From: Lachnospiraceae bacterium
GTDB lineage: Bacteria > Bacillota > Clostridia > Lachnospirales > Lachnospiraceae
Direction: 5' to 3'
NCBI GenBank assembly: GCA_910574715.1
Contig: CAJTCH010000021.1
Location: 1-64,000 of the forward strand
DNA length: 64,000 nt
Shown here: positions 61,991 through 64,000 of the stretch, piece after piece
How the letters are laid out: every line of letters starts with the position of its first letter
Position numbering within the stretch: position 1 is the first letter of the stretch
Translations under genes and position numbers: made by a program
The notes under the pieces: generated by a model
What the model was told of the DNA's origin: nothing
The model's database searches: none
What the model saw: only the letters and a program-made list of their open reading frames with translations

Positions 61991-63733
61991 ATGAAGGAGA
62001 TACAGGGGAGGCCCTTACCATTAGGAACTACAATGATAGGCAATGCAGTCAATTTCTCTGTGGCGGTACCGCAGGAAAAGGAATGTCAATTGTTATTATA
62101 TCGGGCCAGGGCAAAGAAACCATCTGCTATATATGAGATGAACAGGGAGATCGGAGAAGTTCGTTATCTTGCCCTGGAGGGTTTGGAACCATCGAAGTAT
62201 GAATACAATTACCGGATCGGCGGGAAGATCGTGGTCGATCCATATGTGAAAGCGATAGCCGGGAGAAAGACCTGGGGGCGGGTATGCGACATCCAGAAGC
62301 ATGAAGTGAGAGGTATCCTGTATGATGAAGATTATGACTGGGAGGGGGATGAACCCTTACGCCTTCCGTATCACAGTATTATCGCATACAGCCTGCATAT
62401 ACGGGGGTTTACCAGACATACTTCTTCCAGAGTCCAGAGTAAGGGGACATTTTCAGGGGTGATCGAGAAGCTGCCTTATCTTAAGGATCTGGGAATCAAT
62501 CAGATACAGTGTATGCCGGTCTATGATTTTGAGGAATGTATGCAGTACCGGAATTACTGGGGGTACGGTCCTGCTTATTGCTTCGCGCCCAAGAGTTCTT
62601 ATGCGGCTTCTGAGGATGCGGTGCGGGAGCTTAAGGATATGGTGAAGGCATGCCATCAGGCAGGGATCGAAGTGGTGCTTGAGATGCCGTTCACGGAAGA
62701 GGTCTCGAAACAGATGATGGAAGAGTGCCTGCGTTACTACATGATCGAGTATCATATAGACGGGTTCATCCTGAATCCGCAGATTGCACCGATGACAGCG
62801 ATCTATGCAGATCCGATCCTTAAGAAGACGAAGATCATGGTTCATCAGATTGATTTTCAGACGGTTATGCGCCGTTTCCTTAAAGGAGACGAGGGGATGG
62901 TTGAAAGTGTCATGTACTGGCTAAAGCATATTTCCGGGAAGGACGGTATCTTCAACTGTATTGCCAACCAGAATGGATTTACATTACAGGACATGGTGTC
63001 TTATGACAGGAAGCATAATGAGATGAACGGAGAACACAATCAGGACGGTCCGGAATATAATTACAGTTGGAATTGCGGGGCAGAGGGGCCGACCAGAAAG
63101 AGAGCGATCATGGGCCTCAGGAACCGGCAGATGCGGAATGCATTTTTCCTGCTTCTGTTGGCGCAGGGAACGCCGTGCATTCTTGCGGGAGATGAGTTTG
63201 GCAATTCCCAGAAGGGGAATAATAATGTATACTGTCAGGATAACCCGGTGGGATGGACGGACTGGAGCAGGCTTGAGAAGAACCAGGAGCTGCATGATTT
63301 TGTGAAGAAGCTGATAGGGATCAGAAAAGCGCATCCGGTATTCTGGCCCAGAGAAGAGATGTGCGGGATCGACCAGATGAGCTGCGGGGTTCCGGATGTA
63401 TCTTACCATGGAGAGAATGCGTGGAGGGCGCCGTCAGAGGTGTTCAGCAGACAGCTTGGCGTCTATTACAGCGGAGCGGTTGTCGGCGGGGAGGATTGTT
63501 TTGTCGCTTATAATATGCATTGGATCGAGCATTCCTTTGCTTTGCCGGCGTTATCCAGGAAGAAAAAGTGGTACAAGATCGCTTCAACAGAAGAAGGGAT
63601 CTTAGAGTCGGCAGAGCTTCTTGAGAATCAGCGCATGGTGGCCCTCAGGGAACGGACGGTCATGATTATTGTAGGCAGGGAGGAACATGGAGAGAAGAAA
63701 GGCAAGGCAAGGGCTGACATCGTATCAGCTTAA
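61991..63733 (+). CDS. GH13 debranching-enzyme-like protein, probably inactive
   Basis: This 580-residue protein is built like GlgX/TreX glycogen debranching enzymes: an N-terminal CBM48 (GNAVNFSVAVPQEKECQLLL, KYEYNYRIGGKIVVDPYVKA), then a GH13 barrel with YSLHIRGFTRH and NYWGYGPAYCFAPKSSYA. The catalytic motifs are lost. The nucleophile segment, normally GFRFDLA, reads IDGFILNPQIAP near 257. The acid region reads KIMVHQIDFQT. The third carboxylate motif, normally HDGFTL, reads NQNGFTLQDM near 326. Residues around GDEFGNSQKGNNNVYCQDN are kept. It may bind glycan without cutting it. The next gene overlaps its end by 47 bases. Confidence 0.85.
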   Translation: MKEIQGRPLPLGTTMIGNAVNFSVAVPQEKECQLLLYRARAKKPSAIYEMNREIGEVRYLALEGLEPSKYEYNYRIGGKIVVDPYVKAIAGRKTWGRVCDIQKHEVRGILYDEDYDWEGDEPLRLPYHSIIAYSLHIRGFTRHTSSRVQSKGTFSGVIEKLPYLKDLGINQIQCMPVYDFEECMQYRNYWGYGPAYCFAPKSSYAASEDAVRELKDMVKACHQAGIEVVLEMPFTEEVSKQMMEECLRYYMIEYHIDGFILNPQIAPMTAIYADPILKKTKIMVHQIDFQTVMRRFLKGDEGMVESVMYWLKHISGKDGIFNCIANQNGFTLQDMVSYDRKHNEMNGEHNQDGPEYNYSWNCGAEGPTRKRAIMGLRNRQMRNAFFLLLLAQGTPCILAGDEFGNSQKGNNNVYCQDNPVGWTDWSRLEKNQELHDFVKKLIGIRKAHPVFWPREEMCGIDQMSCGVPDVSYHGENAWRAPSEVFSRQLGVYYSGAVVGGEDCFVAYNMHWIEHSFALPALSRKKKWYKIASTEEGILESAELLENQRMVALRERTVMIIVGREEHGEKKGKARADIVSA

Positions 63734-64000
63734 ATGGATCGCGGTCATCACAATGGTGATCGACCACATCGGGGCAGTGTTATTCCCGGGAGAATTGATA
63801 TTACGCATAATCGGGCGGCTGTCGTTTCCGATCTTCTGTTTTCTGCTGACAGAAGGATTCTGCCATACCCATAGCAGGAGGGCTTATATGCAGAGGCTTG
63901 GCGTATTTGCCTTGGTCTCCGAGATTCCCTATGATCTTACCTTCCATGGAAAGCTGCTGGATCTTGAACGGCAGAATATATTTTTCACATTGCTTTTGGG
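63687..64000 (+). CDS. TraX family membrane protein (cut by the window end)
   Basis: The ATG at 63687 follows GGGAGG and lies 47 bases inside the end of the debranching-like gene in another frame. The first 104 residues start ERRKARQGLTSYQLKWIAVI and contain TMVIDHIGAVLFPGELILRI, GRLSFPIFCFLLTEGF and FALVSEIPYDLTFHGK, all typical for TraX (acyltransferase-3-like) proteins. Family members acetylate pilin or other targets at the membrane. The role here is unknown. Confidence 0.85.
   Translation, partial: MERRKARQGLTSYQLKWIAVITMVIDHIGAVLFPGELILRIIGRLSFPIFCFLLTEGFCHTHSRRAYMQRLGVFALVSEIPYDLTFHGKLLDLERQNIFFTLLL

Overview
The window looks like the chromosome of an anaerobic, spore-former-type Firmicute of the class Clostridia, most likely family Lachnospiraceae. 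The evidence is a selenoprotein glycine reductase (Stickland) operon under a glycine riboswitch, the families DUF5716, DUF5717 and DUF6431, a BceRS/BceAB-type module, the order mreB-recD2-comF, and strong Shine-Dalgarno sites throughout. I cannot name the species from the sequence alone.

Layout. 1-2.4 kb is a graveyard of mobile and accessory DNA: a transposase start, a truncated DUF6431 gene inside an inverted repeat, the tail of a tyrosine integrase, and a nucleotidyltransferase/HEPN pair damaged by a deletion. 2.6-6.0 kb holds a truncated uvrB start, then a DUF1016 (YhcG-type) nuclease and a frameshifted P-loop ATPase, then a complete uvrB whose first 270 bases are a diverged second copy of the truncated start. 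This looks like an insertion into uvrB that restored the gene. uvrB, uvrA, an mreB-type gene, recD2 and comF follow up to 14.8 kb.

14.8-23.5 kb is a small prophage-like element of about 8.7 kb between two 11-bp att cores. Both att sites encode the same comF C-terminus, IGQGY-stop. It carries an integrase, a type I toxin with an antisense RNA, an array of hairpins, CI- and Cro-like repressors, small early genes, a structured leader RNA, scaffold and capsid genes, and its own sigma-70 factor. It has no terminase, portal or tail genes, so a capsid-forming satellite is plausible.

23.5-32.3 kb resumes the chromosome: two membrane proteins, cdaA-cdaR (c-di-AMP synthesis), an HPr-like protein, and a two-component system with an ABC exporter of the bacitracin/antimicrobial-peptide type. 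32.4-38.2 kb has a cupin and a three-gene locus (DUF5717, a DUF5716 actin/Hsp70-fold-like ATPase, and a helical-repeat protein) of unknown function. purF and purB follow, then an AGCS amino-acid:cation symporter, an AraC-type regulator, and an AAA-ATPase/nuclease gene interrupted by an amber codon.

45.9-54.4 kb is the glycine reductase operon: glycine riboswitch, terminator, then grdX-grdE-grdB(Sec)-trxB-trxA-grdA(Sec)-grdC-grdD. Thioredoxin and its reductase supply electrons, GrdB activates glycine, GrdA carries the carboxymethyl group on selenium, and GrdCD releases acetyl phosphate. 54.5-64 kb has a GNAT-ThrE fusion with its partner subunit, a degenerate sirtuin, gltX, a UvrD-type helicase, a convergent DUF1292 gene, a 144-nt block of nested inverted repeats, a sugar-binding lipoprotein, a glycogen-debranching-like pseudoenzyme, and the start of a TraX-family gene.
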